64,000 nucleotides of DNA from an uncultured Eubacteriales bacterium. Its GTDB lineage: Bacteria; Bacillota; Clostridia; Christensenellales; Aristaeellaceae. Below are positions 52,573-60,617 of this stretch, piece after piece. The translations under genes and the position numbers were made by a program. The notes below the pieces were generated by a model. That model saw only the letters and a program-made list of their open reading frames with translations, made no database searches and had not been told where the DNA came from. Positions within the stretch are counted from its first letter, which is position 1; the number at the start of each line of letters is the position of its first letter. The stretch covers positions 62,001 to 126,000 of the forward strand of contig CADBZH010000010.1 of NCBI GenBank assembly GCA_902799045.1. The letters are read 5' to 3'.

Positions 52573-52710
52573 AGTAGCCGCTGATTTATTCCCGCACCGA
52601 TTCTGCGGCGCCTTTTCCGGCATCTGTCTCATGCAAATTTCTCGATTTACCTCCAGTAAACCTTCGAAATCTGCAAGGCCACCTGCCGAAAAATGCACTC
52701 GCAGCCTCGA
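52573..52710. repeat. R3 dispersed repeat, copy a
   Basis: The first ~78 bases (agtagccgctgattt ... ctcgatttac) match the copy at 54967 with five differences by eye. The right part (ccagtaaaccttcg ... gaaaaatgcactcgcagcctcga) resembles R2 sequence in reverse, so R3 and R2 share modules. Confidence 0.8.
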
Positions 52711-52718
52711 TGCTCGAA

Positions 52719-53693
52719 TTAATCATCGTCCGTCAGCACCTGTCCGTCCTCGAGGATCGGCGCGTCGTAGTTGTGGGTGAAGAAGCCCTTTTCCACGTAG
52801 GCCTTTTTAAAGCCCAGCTTCTCGTAGAAGGGCACGTTCGCCGGGCTGGTGCCCACGTAGAGCGCCTCGCAGCGGCCGGCGCACAGCTTGACCAGGTGCT
52901 CCAGCAGCTTCCTTCCGTAGCCCCGGCCGCGCAAATCTTCCGCGATGGCGAGGTTTTTGACCTCCATCGCGCCGTCCTCACGCGCCGCGATCACCCCGAC
53001 GCCGACGGTCTGCCCGTCCGCCAGCAGGGCGTAGAGCTCCCCGGCTTCAAGGTACCGGTCGATCATTCCCTCGCTGGGATCAGCCTCCAGCAACAGCGGC
53101 AGATAGGCCTCTTTCCCAGCGACGATGCGGCGGATCTCCAGCGGGGAGAGCTTTCCCTCCGCCCAGTGCCTGCGGCAAAGCGCCACATAGCTCTCGTTGC
53201 CGCCCAGCACGATCTGCTCGCCGGACTTGACCACCCTGCCGCCGGAGACGCGGGCGTTCATGATGGCCTTGCGGCCGCACCAGCACACGGTCTTGATCTC
53301 CTCGATGGAATCCGCCCAGGCCATCAGCCAGTGGCTGCCCTCGAAGAGATTGCCCATGAAGTCGGCCCGCAGGCCGTAGCAGATCACCGGGATATCCATG
53401 CCGTCCACGATGTCCACCAGCCGCTGCACCTGCGCCTTGGTGAGGAACTGTGCCTCGTCCACGATCAGGCAGTCGTAGACCGACAGGTCGATCTCATCCA
53501 GCTCCTCCACGAAGCGGCAGGAGGCGCTCAGGCCCGAGCGGGAGCCCACCACGCGCTCGCCGTCGCGGTTGTCCAGCCTCGGCTTGAGCATCAGCGCGTT
53601 CTGGCCGCGCTCCTGGTAGTTGTACTGCACCATGATGGCGTTGGCCGTCTTGGAGGAGCCCATCGCCCCGTATCGGAAATATAGCTTTGCCAC
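52719..53693 (-). CDS. Thymidine kinase fused to a GNAT acetyltransferase domain
   Basis: A 324-residue single frame. Residues 1-180 are a type II thymidine kinase: P-loop GAMGSSKT (9-16), catalytic Glu80 in VDEAQF, CYGLRADF (105-112), zinc-site residues Cys137/Cys139 and Cys173/His176. Residues about 185-310 are a GNAT domain: LRGRGYGRKLL (254-264) for acetyl-CoA and SPANVPFYEKLGFKK (283-297). Ordinary thymidine kinases end near 190-200. The frame is continuous through the junction (about 178-190), so this is a true fusion, not two genes. GTG start at 53693, with GAGGG upstream. Confidence 0.92.
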   Translation of the reverse strand: MAKLYFRYGAMGSSKTANAIMVQYNYQERGQNALMLKPRLDNRDGERVVGSRSGLSASCRFVEELDEIDLSVYDCLIVDEAQFLTKAQVQRLVDIVDGMDIPVICYGLRADFMGNLFEGSHWLMAWADSIEEIKTVCWCGRKAIMNARVSGGRVVKSGEQIVLGGNESYVALCRRHWAEGKLSPLEIRRIVAGKEAYLPLLLEADPSEGMIDRYLEAGELYALLADGQTVGVGVIAAREDGAMEVKNLAIAEDLRGRGYGRKLLEHLVKLCAGRCEALYVGTSPANVPFYEKLGFKKAYVEKGFFTHNYDAPILEDGQVLTDDD

Positions 53694-53723
53694 TGTGATA
53701 CCCTCTTTTTTGCGATTGAAATC

Positions 53724-53774
53724 ATTATACGACAACCGGGACGTCTTGTCAAAAGGAGCCGTCTTCGGTAAAAT
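53724..53774. promoter_or_regulatory. Back-to-back promoters sharing their -35 region
   Basis: Minus strand: exact consensus TTGACA (53752-53747), 17 bp, TATAAT (53729-53724), toward the thymidine kinase-GNAT gene. Plus strand: TTGTCA (53746-53751), 17 bp, TAAAAT (53769-53774), toward tmcAL. The two -35 hexamers overlap almost completely, so only one polymerase can bind at a time. Confidence 0.88.
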
Positions 53775-53797
53775 GATGGGGGAAGGAGAACTGCGCC

Positions 53798-54967
53798 ATG
53801 AAGATCGCGGGCATCATCGCCGAATACAACCCGTTCCACAACGGCCACGCCTGGCACGTCGATGAGACGCGGCGGCGTACCGGCTGTGATTCTGTCGTCG
53901 CCTGTATGGCGGGCCACTTCACCCAGCGGGGCGAGCCCACGCTCTGGAGCAAGTGGGACCGGGCGCGGATGGCGCTGGCGGGCGGCGTGGACGCCGTGTT
54001 CGAGATGCCGGCGCTGTTTGCCGTGCGCACGGCGGACGCCTTCGCCAGCGGCGGCGTGGCGATCCTCGGCAGGCTCGGCTGCGACGCGCTCTCCTTCGGC
54101 AGTGAGACGGCGGACCTTGCGCTGCTTTGGACGCTGGCGGATTGGCGCGCGGAGGAGCCGGAGGCCCTCTCAAGGGCCGTTCGCGCCAACCTGGACGCCG
54201 GGATGTCCCACGCGAAGGCGCGGGGCGAGGCGGTGGCGGCGCTGCTGGGCGTCGAGCCGGAGGCCGTCAATCGGCCCAACCTGATCCTCGCGGCGGAATA
54301 CCTGCGCGCCATCGCCGGGGGCGGGTTTGCCATGGAACCGGTGGCCGTCGAGCGCCGGGGAGGCTATCATGACGCGGCCGTGGGGGAATACGCCTCCGCC
54401 GGCGCCATTCGCGTGGCCATCGCCCGGGGCGACGCGGCCTCGGCCAGGGCCGCCATGCCCGATTGGACCGAGCCGGACGCGATGCACCCGATGGACGATC
54501 TGCTGCTGGCCGCGCTCCGCCGGATGGACCTTGAACAGCTGGCCGCTTTGCCGGACGTTTCCGAGGGGCTGGAGCACCGGCTGTACGCCGCCTGTCGGGA
54601 GGCCTCCGGGCGGGAAGACCTGCTCGATCGGCTGAAGTGCAGGCGCTATACCCGCGCGCGGCTCAGCCGCCTGTTGACCCACGCGCTGCTGGGGGTCGAC
54701 CGCGCCTTTGTCGAGGCCCATTCCGCGCCGGCCTATGCCCGCCTGCTGGGCGCCCGCGAGGGCGCCGGGCCGCTGCTTAAGGAGCTGAGCGCCCGCGCCG
54801 CGATCCCCATCGTCACCCGCGCCACGGCGCTGCGGGGAGACCCCGTCTTTGACCTGGAGTGCCGCGCGACGGACGCCTGGGCGCTGCTTCACGACGCGCC
54901 GGAGTGCCGCCGCATGGGCCGGGAATTCACCGCGAAATTCGTGAAGGAGAGCGCAGGGTCAGTCTGA
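53798..54967 (+). CDS. tmcAL: tRNA(Met) cytidine acetate ligase
   Basis: A 389-residue protein of the TmcAL family, which uses ATP and acetate to form N4-acetylcytidine at the wobble base of elongator tRNA-Met. The nucleotidyltransferase motif is IIAEYNPFHNGHAWHV (6-21), then MAGHFTQRGEPTLW (37-50), FEMPALFAVRTADAFASGGV and FGSETADL. GGAAGGAG precedes the ATG. Its TGA ends at the first base of an R3 repeat. Confidence 0.94.
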   Translation: MKIAGIIAEYNPFHNGHAWHVDETRRRTGCDSVVACMAGHFTQRGEPTLWSKWDRARMALAGGVDAVFEMPALFAVRTADAFASGGVAILGRLGCDALSFGSETADLALLWTLADWRAEEPEALSRAVRANLDAGMSHAKARGEAVAALLGVEPEAVNRPNLILAAEYLRAIAGGGFAMEPVAVERRGGYHDAAVGEYASAGAIRVAIARGDAASARAAMPDWTEPDAMHPMDDLLLAALRRMDLEQLAALPDVSEGLEHRLYAACREASGREDLLDRLKCRRYTRARLSRLLTHALLGVDRAFVEAHSAPAYARLLGAREGAGPLLKELSARAAIPIVTRATALRGDPVFDLECRATDAWALLHDAPECRRMGREFTAKFVKESAGSV

Positions 54968-55046
54968 GTAGCCGCTGATTCATTCCCGCACCGATTCTGC
55001 GGCGCCTTTTCCGGGATCTGTCTCTTGCAAATCTCTCGATTCACTT
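54967..55046. repeat. R3 dispersed repeat, copy b
   Basis: agtagccgctgattcattcc ... tctctcgattcac. It begins at the last base of the tmcAL stop codon and extends about 65 bases into the 3' end of the convergent tlyA gene. Confidence 0.85.
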
Positions 55047-55864
55047 GAGCGCTGCGCGCCCTTCCCGTGCGCCTCCCTGACGAGCCTCTCGATCTCCGCC
55101 TCCGTCACGCTGACCGTCGCGCCGTCGTCTGGCACCAGGTCCGCGAGGAATTCCACGTTGCCGTCGCCGCCGGTGATGGGGGAGACGTCCAGCGCCCGGA
55201 CGCGCCAGCCCAGCGTCGGCGCGAAGCCGGTCAGCGCCGCGAGCACGTCCCGGTGCGCCTTCGCACTGGTGACGATGCCGCCCTTGCCGATGGCGGCGCG
55301 TCCCGCCTCAAATTGGGGCTTGATGAGCGTGACCATGTGCCCCTGGTCGCCCAGGATCGCGAGCGCCGCCGGCAGGATCAGCCGGATCGATATGAACGAC
55401 ACGTCCATCACGGCCAGCGTCGGCGCCTCGTCAAACATCGCCGCCTCCAGTGCCCGGGCGTTGACGCGCTCCATGCACACGACCCGCGGGTCGCGCCGCA
55501 GCTTTTCGTCCAGCTGGCCGGTGCCCACGTCGATGGCGTAGACCTTCCGCGCGCCGCTCTGCAGCAACACGTCGGTGAAGCCGCCGGTGGACGCGCCGAT
55601 ATCCATGCAGACGCGGCCCGTCGCGTCCACGCCAAAGACCCGCAGAGCCTTCTCCAGCTTCAATCCGCCACGGCTGACGTAGGGATGGGCTTCGCCCAGC
55701 ACCGCCAGCGCGTCCGACCCGCTCACCTTCTGGGCGGGCTTTTTGATGACCGTGCCGTTCACCGTCGCCAGTCCCAGCTCGATCAGCACCCGCGCCTTCT
55801 CCCGGCTGCCGGCCAGGCCCCGGGCCGCCAGCGCCGCGTCCGCGCGCATCAACCTGTCCTCCAT
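54980..55864 (-). CDS. tlyA: TlyA-family rRNA methyltransferase, C-terminus encoded by a repeat
   Basis: A 294-residue protein: an N-terminal S4 RNA-binding domain (1-60; MRADAALAARGLAGSREKARVLI, VNGTVIKKPAQKV), then an FtsJ-like Rossmann methyltransferase (about 75-250; CMDIGASTGGFTDVLLQ for S-adenosylmethionine, VMDVSFISI, LIKPQFE). TlyA 2'-O-methylates 16S and 23S rRNA. Start ATG 55864 has GGAGGG upstream. The last ~22 residues (SRDLQETDPGKGAAESVRE) and the stop codon lie inside the R3 repeat, and make it longer than the usual 270. Confidence 0.92.
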   Translation of the reverse strand: MEDRLMRADAALAARGLAGSREKARVLIELGLATVNGTVIKKPAQKVSGSDALAVLGEAHPYVSRGGLKLEKALRVFGVDATGRVCMDIGASTGGFTDVLLQSGARKVYAIDVGTGQLDEKLRRDPRVVCMERVNARALEAAMFDEAPTLAVMDVSFISIRLILPAALAILGDQGHMVTLIKPQFEAGRAAIGKGGIVTSAKAHRDVLAALTGFAPTLGWRVRALDVSPITGGDGNVEFLADLVPDDGATVSVTEAEIERLVREAHGKGAQRSSESRDLQETDPGKGAAESVRE

Positions 55865-55925
55865 GCTCCCTCCTCTGGCAAATGCTGCCGTGACTGCCAA
55901 TTTATGCAAAATAGCCAGTATTCGT

Positions 55926-55954
55926 TTGACATATTTAGAGAATAATTATAAAAT
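55926..55954 (+). promoter_or_regulatory. Promoter of CAP-domain protein gene
   Basis: TTGACA (55926-55931), 17 bp, TAAAAT (55949-55954), in an unusually AT-rich stretch between divergent genes. Confidence 0.82.
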
Positions 55955-56001
55955 TACATCGAAATATATTTCAAAACTATTGCAAAAGGATGTGTATTTC
56001 G

Positions 56002-56829
56002 ATGAAGTTCAAGCGATGGACGTATCTGATGCTGGTGGTCGCGCTGCTGGTCTGCGGCGCGGCCCATGCCGAAGCCGGGTTGAGCGCCCGCATTGAGGGC
56101 GACACGCTGAAGGTCGCCTGGAGCACCGCCGGGGCGGGAGAGTGCACCCTCACGCTCTCGGTGGACGGCTGGCCGATGGAGGTGCTGCGGGTGCAGCCCA
56201 GCGGCAGCCTGGAGCGGCGCGTCGATGCCTCGAAGGACTACAGCGTCCGCCTCAAGACGGCCCACGGCTGTCTGACGGCCCAGGCGACCGATGTGCGGCC
56301 GACCGCTGAACCGACGCCGGTCCCGACAGTCGCACCCACGGCGGAACCCACGCCCGTGCCGACGCCGGTCCCGACAGTCGCGCCCACACCCGTTCCGACG
56401 GCGATGCCGATGCCGGTTCACACGCCAAAGCCCACCGCCGCGCCGACGGTGAAGCCCGCCACCGGGGATCCTCGCGGCGATCTTGCCGCCCAGGTGGTCG
56501 AGCAGGTGAACCAGGAGCGCGCGAAGGCCGGCCTCGGCACGCTGCGGGTGGATTCCGAGCTGACCCGCGCCGCCCAGGTGCGCGCGCGGGAGATTGTGCA
56601 GTCGTTCAGCCACACCCGCCCGGACGGCACGTCCTGGTCCACGGTCAGCGGCAGCGCCTACGGCGAGAACATCGCCATGGGCCAGAAGACCGCCGACAAG
56701 GTGATGGCCGCGTGGATGACCTCTCAGGGTCATCGCGAGAACATCCTGCGCCCCGGCTTCGGGAGCATCGGCGTGTGCGCTTACATCTCCGGCGGCGTCA
56801 CCTACTGGGTGCAGCTGTTCGGGAAATAG
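56002..56829 (+). CDS. Secreted CAP-domain (SCP/PR-1/Tpx-1) protein
   Basis: A 275-residue exported protein: signal peptide 1-24, a beta-rich module (25-95), a Pro/Thr linker with 'PTPVPT' units (about 98-155), and a CAP domain (about 160-275) with VVEQVNQERAKAGLGTL, SFSHTRPDGTSW, YGENIAMG and GHRENIL. Bacterial CAP proteins are common in spore-forming Clostridia; their activity is unsettled. ATG 56002 is preferred over an in-frame ATG at 55990, since AAAGGA ends directly before the latter. Confidence 0.88.
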   Translation: MKFKRWTYLMLVVALLVCGAAHAEAGLSARIEGDTLKVAWSTAGAGECTLTLSVDGWPMEVLRVQPSGSLERRVDASKDYSVRLKTAHGCLTAQATDVRPTAEPTPVPTVAPTAEPTPVPTPVPTVAPTPVPTAMPMPVHTPKPTAAPTVKPATGDPRGDLAAQVVEQVNQERAKAGLGTLRVDSELTRAAQVRAREIVQSFSHTRPDGTSWSTVSGSAYGENIAMGQKTADKVMAAWMTSQGHRENILRPGFGSIGVCAYISGGVTYWVQLFGK

Positions 56830-56880
56830 GGCCTTCGCGGAGCAGTTGAGGGAACGAAACCATGCGGCCTGTGATGCCGC

Positions 56881-56958
56881 ATGCAGATCCTTCGCTTCGC
56901 TCAGGATGACAGGGTTCCGATTGGTTGTCATCCCGAGCAAAGCGAAGGATCTGTGCAT
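56881..56958. repeat. R1 dispersed palindromic repeat, copy h
   Basis: atgcagatccttcgcttcgctcaggatgac ... gcaaagcgaaggatctgtgcat, with arms extended to ATGCAGATCC / GGATCTGTGCAT. Confidence 0.9.
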
Positions 56959-56999
56959 ATATCGGACGAACCCTGCCACCCCCTCACGGCGCAAAGGAA

Positions 57000-57070
57000 A
57001 CCGGATTGCCGCGGCCCGTTGCCCCGCAACGCGTTTTATTGCGTGGGAGGCAAGACCGTGGCAATCCGGT
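57000..57070 (-). terminator. Terminator-like hairpin of L,D-transpeptidase operon
   Basis: Arms ACCGGATTGCCGCGG and CCGTGGCAATCCGGT (one mismatch) with an inner GTTGCCCCGCAAC hairpin. On the minus strand it is followed by TTTCCTTT. It lies 16 bases after the stop of the gene at 57087. Confidence 0.7.
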
Positions 57071-57086
57071 CGTGAGATCCAAAGTG

Positions 57087-58394
57087 TCAGTCGATCACCT
57101 TGACCACGATCGTCGCCTTTCTCTTGTTGGCGGTGCGCACGGTGATCTTCGCGGTGCCCTTCTTCACGGCGGTGACGAGGCCGCTGCCGTCCACGGTGGC
57201 GATCCTGGCCTTGTTCGTCGTCCAGGTGAAGCCGGTCTTGCTGGTCGCGGGGGTGGGGACGGCGGTGAGCTGCGCGGTCTCGCCCACATGCAGCGTGATC
57301 GGCCCCTTCTGGGCGATGTCCACCCGCGCGGGTGCGTAGGGATCCAGCACCTTCACGGTGATGGTGGACTTCTTTTTGTTGGCCGTCAGCACGGTGATCT
57401 TGCAGCTGCCCCTGGCGACGGCGGTGACGAGACCGCTGGCGTCCACGGTGGCGACCTTCGCCTTGCCGGTCTTCCAAGTCAGCGCGCCGGCGGCGGTGGC
57501 GGGAACGACGGTGGCGCTGAGCTGCAGCGTTTCGCCCACGTTCACATACTGCGTGCCCTTCTGGTCGAGCTTGACGCTCTTGGCGACGGTCGGGTCCACC
57601 GAATCCACCTTCACGGTCGCCTTGACGCCGTTGGAGGCGGTGACGGTGATGGTGGCGACGCCGCTGCCCACGGCGGTGACGAGGCCGCTGGCATTCACGG
57701 TGGCGCGCTTGGAATTGCTGGATTTCCAGGTCAGTTTGGTCTCGGCGTTGGCGGGGAAGACGGTGCAGACCAGCGGGAGCGTCTCGCCCTTTCCGAGGGT
57801 GACGGTGCCGGTCTTATCCAGCGCCAGCGACTTGACGGTGGGCGGCTCGGGCAGCGACGGCGTGGTGGCCAGCTCCGCGTTGTGGCCGAGCACGCCGGTG
57901 ATGCGCTTGTCGTCCACGCCCTTGTGGATGATGACCTTCGTGCCGGGGGCGCAGTTGTCGCTGATCCACTTCGCGTGGGCCACCTGCAGGCGGATGCAGC
58001 CGTGGCTGGCCGGATGGCCCAGCAGCTTCAGCGTGCGCTGCTGGAGGCTGTTGTCGTTGCGCGAGGAGAACAGTATGGAGTGGAAGTAGTAGCCGCCGTG
58101 GATTTTCGTGGCCCACTTCACATAGACGCTGCCGAATTTGTTCCACTCCTTGCGGCTGGAGTTGGGCAGCGTGTAGGTGCCGGTGGGCGTGGGGGTGCTG
58201 CTCGTGCCGGCGGAGCAAAGCCAGCGGTGGATGACGCCGTTGTCGGCGGTGGAGTAGACCGTGACGCGCTGGTTTTTGACGTCCACGCCGATCCAGTAGG
58301 GCAGCGACTCGCCCTCGGCATGGGCGAAGGCGGGCAGCAGGCCCGCCAGCAGCGCGAGGACCAGCAAAACAGACAGGCTTCTCAGCTTCTTCAT
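57087..58394 (-). CDS. L,D-transpeptidase (YkuD) with three BIG2 domains
   Basis: A 435-residue exported enzyme: signal peptide 1-26, an L,D-transpeptidase catalytic domain (about 33-165) with HSILFSSR and SHGCIRL (catalytic Cys133), then three BIG2 Ig-like repeats (about 185-270, 275-350, 355-435), each with the 'SGLVTAV...A.ITV' pattern. It would form 3-3 peptidoglycan cross-links or attach proteins to the wall. ATG 58394 follows AAGGAG. It is the second gene of a tandem pair, 12 bases after its paralogue. Confidence 0.92.
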   Translation of the reverse strand: MKKLRSLSVLLVLALLAGLLPAFAHAEGESLPYWIGVDVKNQRVTVYSTADNGVIHRWLCSAGTSSTPTPTGTYTLPNSSRKEWNKFGSVYVKWATKIHGGYYFHSILFSSRNDNSLQQRTLKLLGHPASHGCIRLQVAHAKWISDNCAPGTKVIIHKGVDDKRITGVLGHNAELATTPSLPEPPTVKSLALDKTGTVTLGKGETLPLVCTVFPANAETKLTWKSSNSKRATVNASGLVTAVGSGVATITVTASNGVKATVKVDSVDPTVAKSVKLDQKGTQYVNVGETLQLSATVVPATAAGALTWKTGKAKVATVDASGLVTAVARGSCKITVLTANKKKSTITVKVLDPYAPARVDIAQKGPITLHVGETAQLTAVPTPATSKTGFTWTTNKARIATVDGSGLVTAVKKGTAKITVRTANKRKATIVVKVID

Positions 58395-58406
58395 GGAAAA
58401 CACTCC

Positions 58407-59726
58407 TTAATCGACGACATTGATGACGATGGTCGCCCGCTTCTTGTTGGCGGTCTTGACGGTGATCCTGGCCTTGCCCTTTTTCACGGCGGTGATGACC
58501 CCGTCGTTCACCTGCGCGACGGATTTCCTGGACGAGGACCAGATACAGGCGCTCCTGGCGGTGCCGGGGAACAGCACGGGCGTCAGCGTCAGGGCCTCGC
58601 CCACGTGCATCGTGATCGGGCCCTTCTCGTCGAACGACACGCTCTGGGGGGCGTAGGGATCCACCACCTTCACGGTGACGGTGGCGCGCTTGCGGTTCGA
58701 GGTGAGGACGGTGATCTTTGCCGTGCCCGGGGCGATGCCGGTGACGCGGCCGCTTTCATCCACGGCGGCGTATTTCGTCCGGCTGCTCTTCCAGGTCAGC
58801 GCCTTGGCGGCGGGGGAGGGATCGGTGGTCGCAGTCAGCTGGAGCGTCTCACCGACGTTCACGGTCAGGGGACCGGCGGGGCTCAGGCTGACGCTTCGGG
58901 CGATGGTGGTGTCTACCGATTCCACCTTCACGGTGGTCCTGACGCCGTTGGAGGCGGTGACGCTGACGGTGGAGATGCCGTTGCCCACGGCGGTGACGAG
59001 GCCGGTATTGTCCACGGTGACGAACTTCGGCTTGCTGCTCTTCCAGGTCAGCGTGGTCGGGGCGTTGGCGGGCTCGACGGCGCAGTTCAGCTTCAGCGTC
59101 TGCCCCTTCTCCAGCCGCACGGGCTCGGTCTTGTCCAGCACCAGGCCCGTCACGAACGGCGGCGCGGGTAGCGAGGGCGTGGTCTCGATGCTGGCGCTGT
59201 GGCCCAGGATGCCCGTGATCCGCGGGTCATCCACGCCCTTGTGGATCACCACCAGCGTGCCGGTGGGGCAGTTGTCGCAGATGAACTTCGCGTGGGCGAC
59301 CTCCAGGCGCACGCACCCCGCCGAGCCGCGATGGCCGAGGCGGCGCAGCGTGGACAGCTTCATGGCGTTGTCGTCCCTCTTCTTGAACAGCACGGAGTGG
59401 AAGTAGAGCCCCCGGGTGTAGCGCACGGCGTACTTGACCCAGGTGGCCGTGAAGGCGAACCACTCCTTGCGCTCGCTGCCGCGGGCCTCGGGCAGGTGAT
59501 AGATGCCCTGGGGCGTGGGCGTTCCGGACGCGCCGGTGGTGCAGAGCCAGCAGTGCACCACGTGGTTGTCGGCAGTGGAATAGATCGTGCAGCGCTGGTT
59601 GGCCACATCCACGCCGATCCAGTATTTCAGGTTTTCCTCGGCCCTGGCCGGGGCGGCCGTCATCGGCATCAGCCCGACGAGCAGGGCGACCGCCAGCAGC
59701 AGCGCAAACAGGCGTCTTGTGAACAT
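58407..59726 (-). CDS. L,D-transpeptidase (YkuD) with three BIG2 domains, paralogue with SAGC motif
   Basis: A 439-residue exported protein with the same architecture as the gene at 57087: signal peptide 1-29, YkuD domain (about 34-170), three BIG2 repeats. The catalytic motif reads GSAGCVRLE (Cys138), with Ala where the neighbour and most YkuD enzymes have His (SHGC); HSVLFKKR is kept. The pair clearly arose by duplication. ATG 59726 follows GGAGGAAGG. First gene of the two-gene operon. Confidence 0.91.
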   Translation of the reverse strand: MFTRRLFALLLAVALLVGLMPMTAAPARAEENLKYWIGVDVANQRCTIYSTADNHVVHCWLCTTGASGTPTPQGIYHLPEARGSERKEWFAFTATWVKYAVRYTRGLYFHSVLFKKRDDNAMKLSTLRRLGHRGSAGCVRLEVAHAKFICDNCPTGTLVVIHKGVDDPRITGILGHSASIETTPSLPAPPFVTGLVLDKTEPVRLEKGQTLKLNCAVEPANAPTTLTWKSSKPKFVTVDNTGLVTAVGNGISTVSVTASNGVRTTVKVESVDTTIARSVSLSPAGPLTVNVGETLQLTATTDPSPAAKALTWKSSRTKYAAVDESGRVTGIAPGTAKITVLTSNRKRATVTVKVVDPYAPQSVSFDEKGPITMHVGEALTLTPVLFPGTARSACIWSSSRKSVAQVNDGVITAVKKGKARITVKTANKKRATIVINVVD

Positions 59727-59763
59727 TGTCCTTCCTCCCAAATACATGATCCACTACCATATT

Positions 59764-59792
59764 ATTCTAGCAAATCCGGGGTACTCTGTCAA
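59764..59792 (-). promoter_or_regulatory. Promoter of L,D-transpeptidase operon
   Basis: On the minus strand TTGACA (59792-59787), 17 bp, TAGAAT (59769-59764). Confidence 0.85.
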
Positions 59793-59806
59793 CGGTTGGA
59801 CTGCAT

Positions 59807-59844
59807 AAAACAGACCGAAGTCTGTATAGACCTCGGTCTGTTTT
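59807..59844. terminator. Bidirectional hairpin, near copy of 24869 terminator
   Basis: AAAACAGACCGAAGTCTGT / ATAGACCTCGGTCTGTTTT. It ends the DUF4867 gene on the minus strand. The AAAACAGACCGAAGTC arm is identical to that at 24871. Confidence 0.88.
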
Positions 59845-59856
59845 GGCGGCAACCGA

Positions 59857-60480
59857 TCAGGCGATGTCGATGTTTTCGCCCTTCAGGCCGATGTGCGCGC
59901 CGCCCTTGGCCTCGGAGGAGTCGGGATGGGCTAGCAGCCACTTGTTGCGGGCGGTCATCCAGGTGTCCTCTTCGCTCCCGGGCTTAAAGTCGGGCTTTTC
60001 GGTGTTGGTGCCCTTCGGCAGCACCACGGCCACGCGGAAGCCGTCGGCGGCGTTGATGTGGCAGGGGGCATAGTGCAGGCTGGTGGCGTACACCTCCACC
60101 GGCACGCCCGCGGGCACCCTGAACGCCTTCACCAGCGCGGTGTCCAGCACGCCGTCCACGATCTCTCCCTGCTTGGCCAGCAGCAGCACAAAGTCATGGG
60201 TGCCGATGTTCACTTCGCTGTCGCGGTGATACTCCAGGCAGTTCAGCTTCGTGTTGTGGCCCCAGCACATGCCCAGCTGGATCGGCATGCCGCCGTAGGC
60301 GCGGTCGGAGAGGGGCTTGAAGATTGCGCAGGCCTCGAGGGAATCGATGCCGGGCTCATAGGCGGTGCCCTCCGGCAGGTCGATCTTCATCATGGCCTCG
60401 CAGAGCTCCTTCGTGTCGTAGCCCTGAAGCACCTGGCCGTAGGGCTTGAATTCGGCGTCGTAGATGGAATGGATCTTCAT
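59857..60480 (-). CDS. DUF4867 family protein
   Basis: A 207-residue cytoplasmic protein that matches the DUF4867 pattern (IYDAEFKPYGQVLQGYDTKEL; IQLGMCWGHNTKLNCLEYHRDSE; LHYAPCHI). The cupin-like spacing of conserved His and Glu (CLEYHRDSEVNIG) suggests a metal-binding beta-barrel, possibly a sugar isomerase or lyase relative, but no function is established. The ATG at 60480 follows GGGAGG. Confidence 0.8.
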   Translation of the reverse strand: MKIHSIYDAEFKPYGQVLQGYDTKELCEAMMKIDLPEGTAYEPGIDSLEACAIFKPLSDRAYGGMPIQLGMCWGHNTKLNCLEYHRDSEVNIGTHDFVLLLAKQGEIVDGVLDTALVKAFRVPAGVPVEVYATSLHYAPCHINAADGFRVAVVLPKGTNTEKPDFKPGSEEDTWMTARNKWLLAHPDSSEAKGGAHIGLKGENIDIA

Positions 60481-60514
60481 GGATATGCCTCCCTGTCGTT
60501 TATTGGCTGAGTAT

Positions 60515-60580
60515 AGAATACAATGGTTTTGGCGGGGTGTCAACATAAAGTTGGACAAACGCAACGCATTGTAGTATAAT
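60515..60580. promoter_or_regulatory. Divergent promoters of DUF4867 and MBOAT genes
   Basis: Minus: TTGACA (60543-60538), 17 bp, TATTCT (60520-60515). Plus: TGGACA (60552-60557), 17 bp, TATAAT (60575-60580). The -35 elements are only eight bases apart. Confidence 0.85.
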
Positions 60581-60617
60581 GGATAATAGTTGATTATGCT
60601 CTCAAGGAGTGCGCGAG

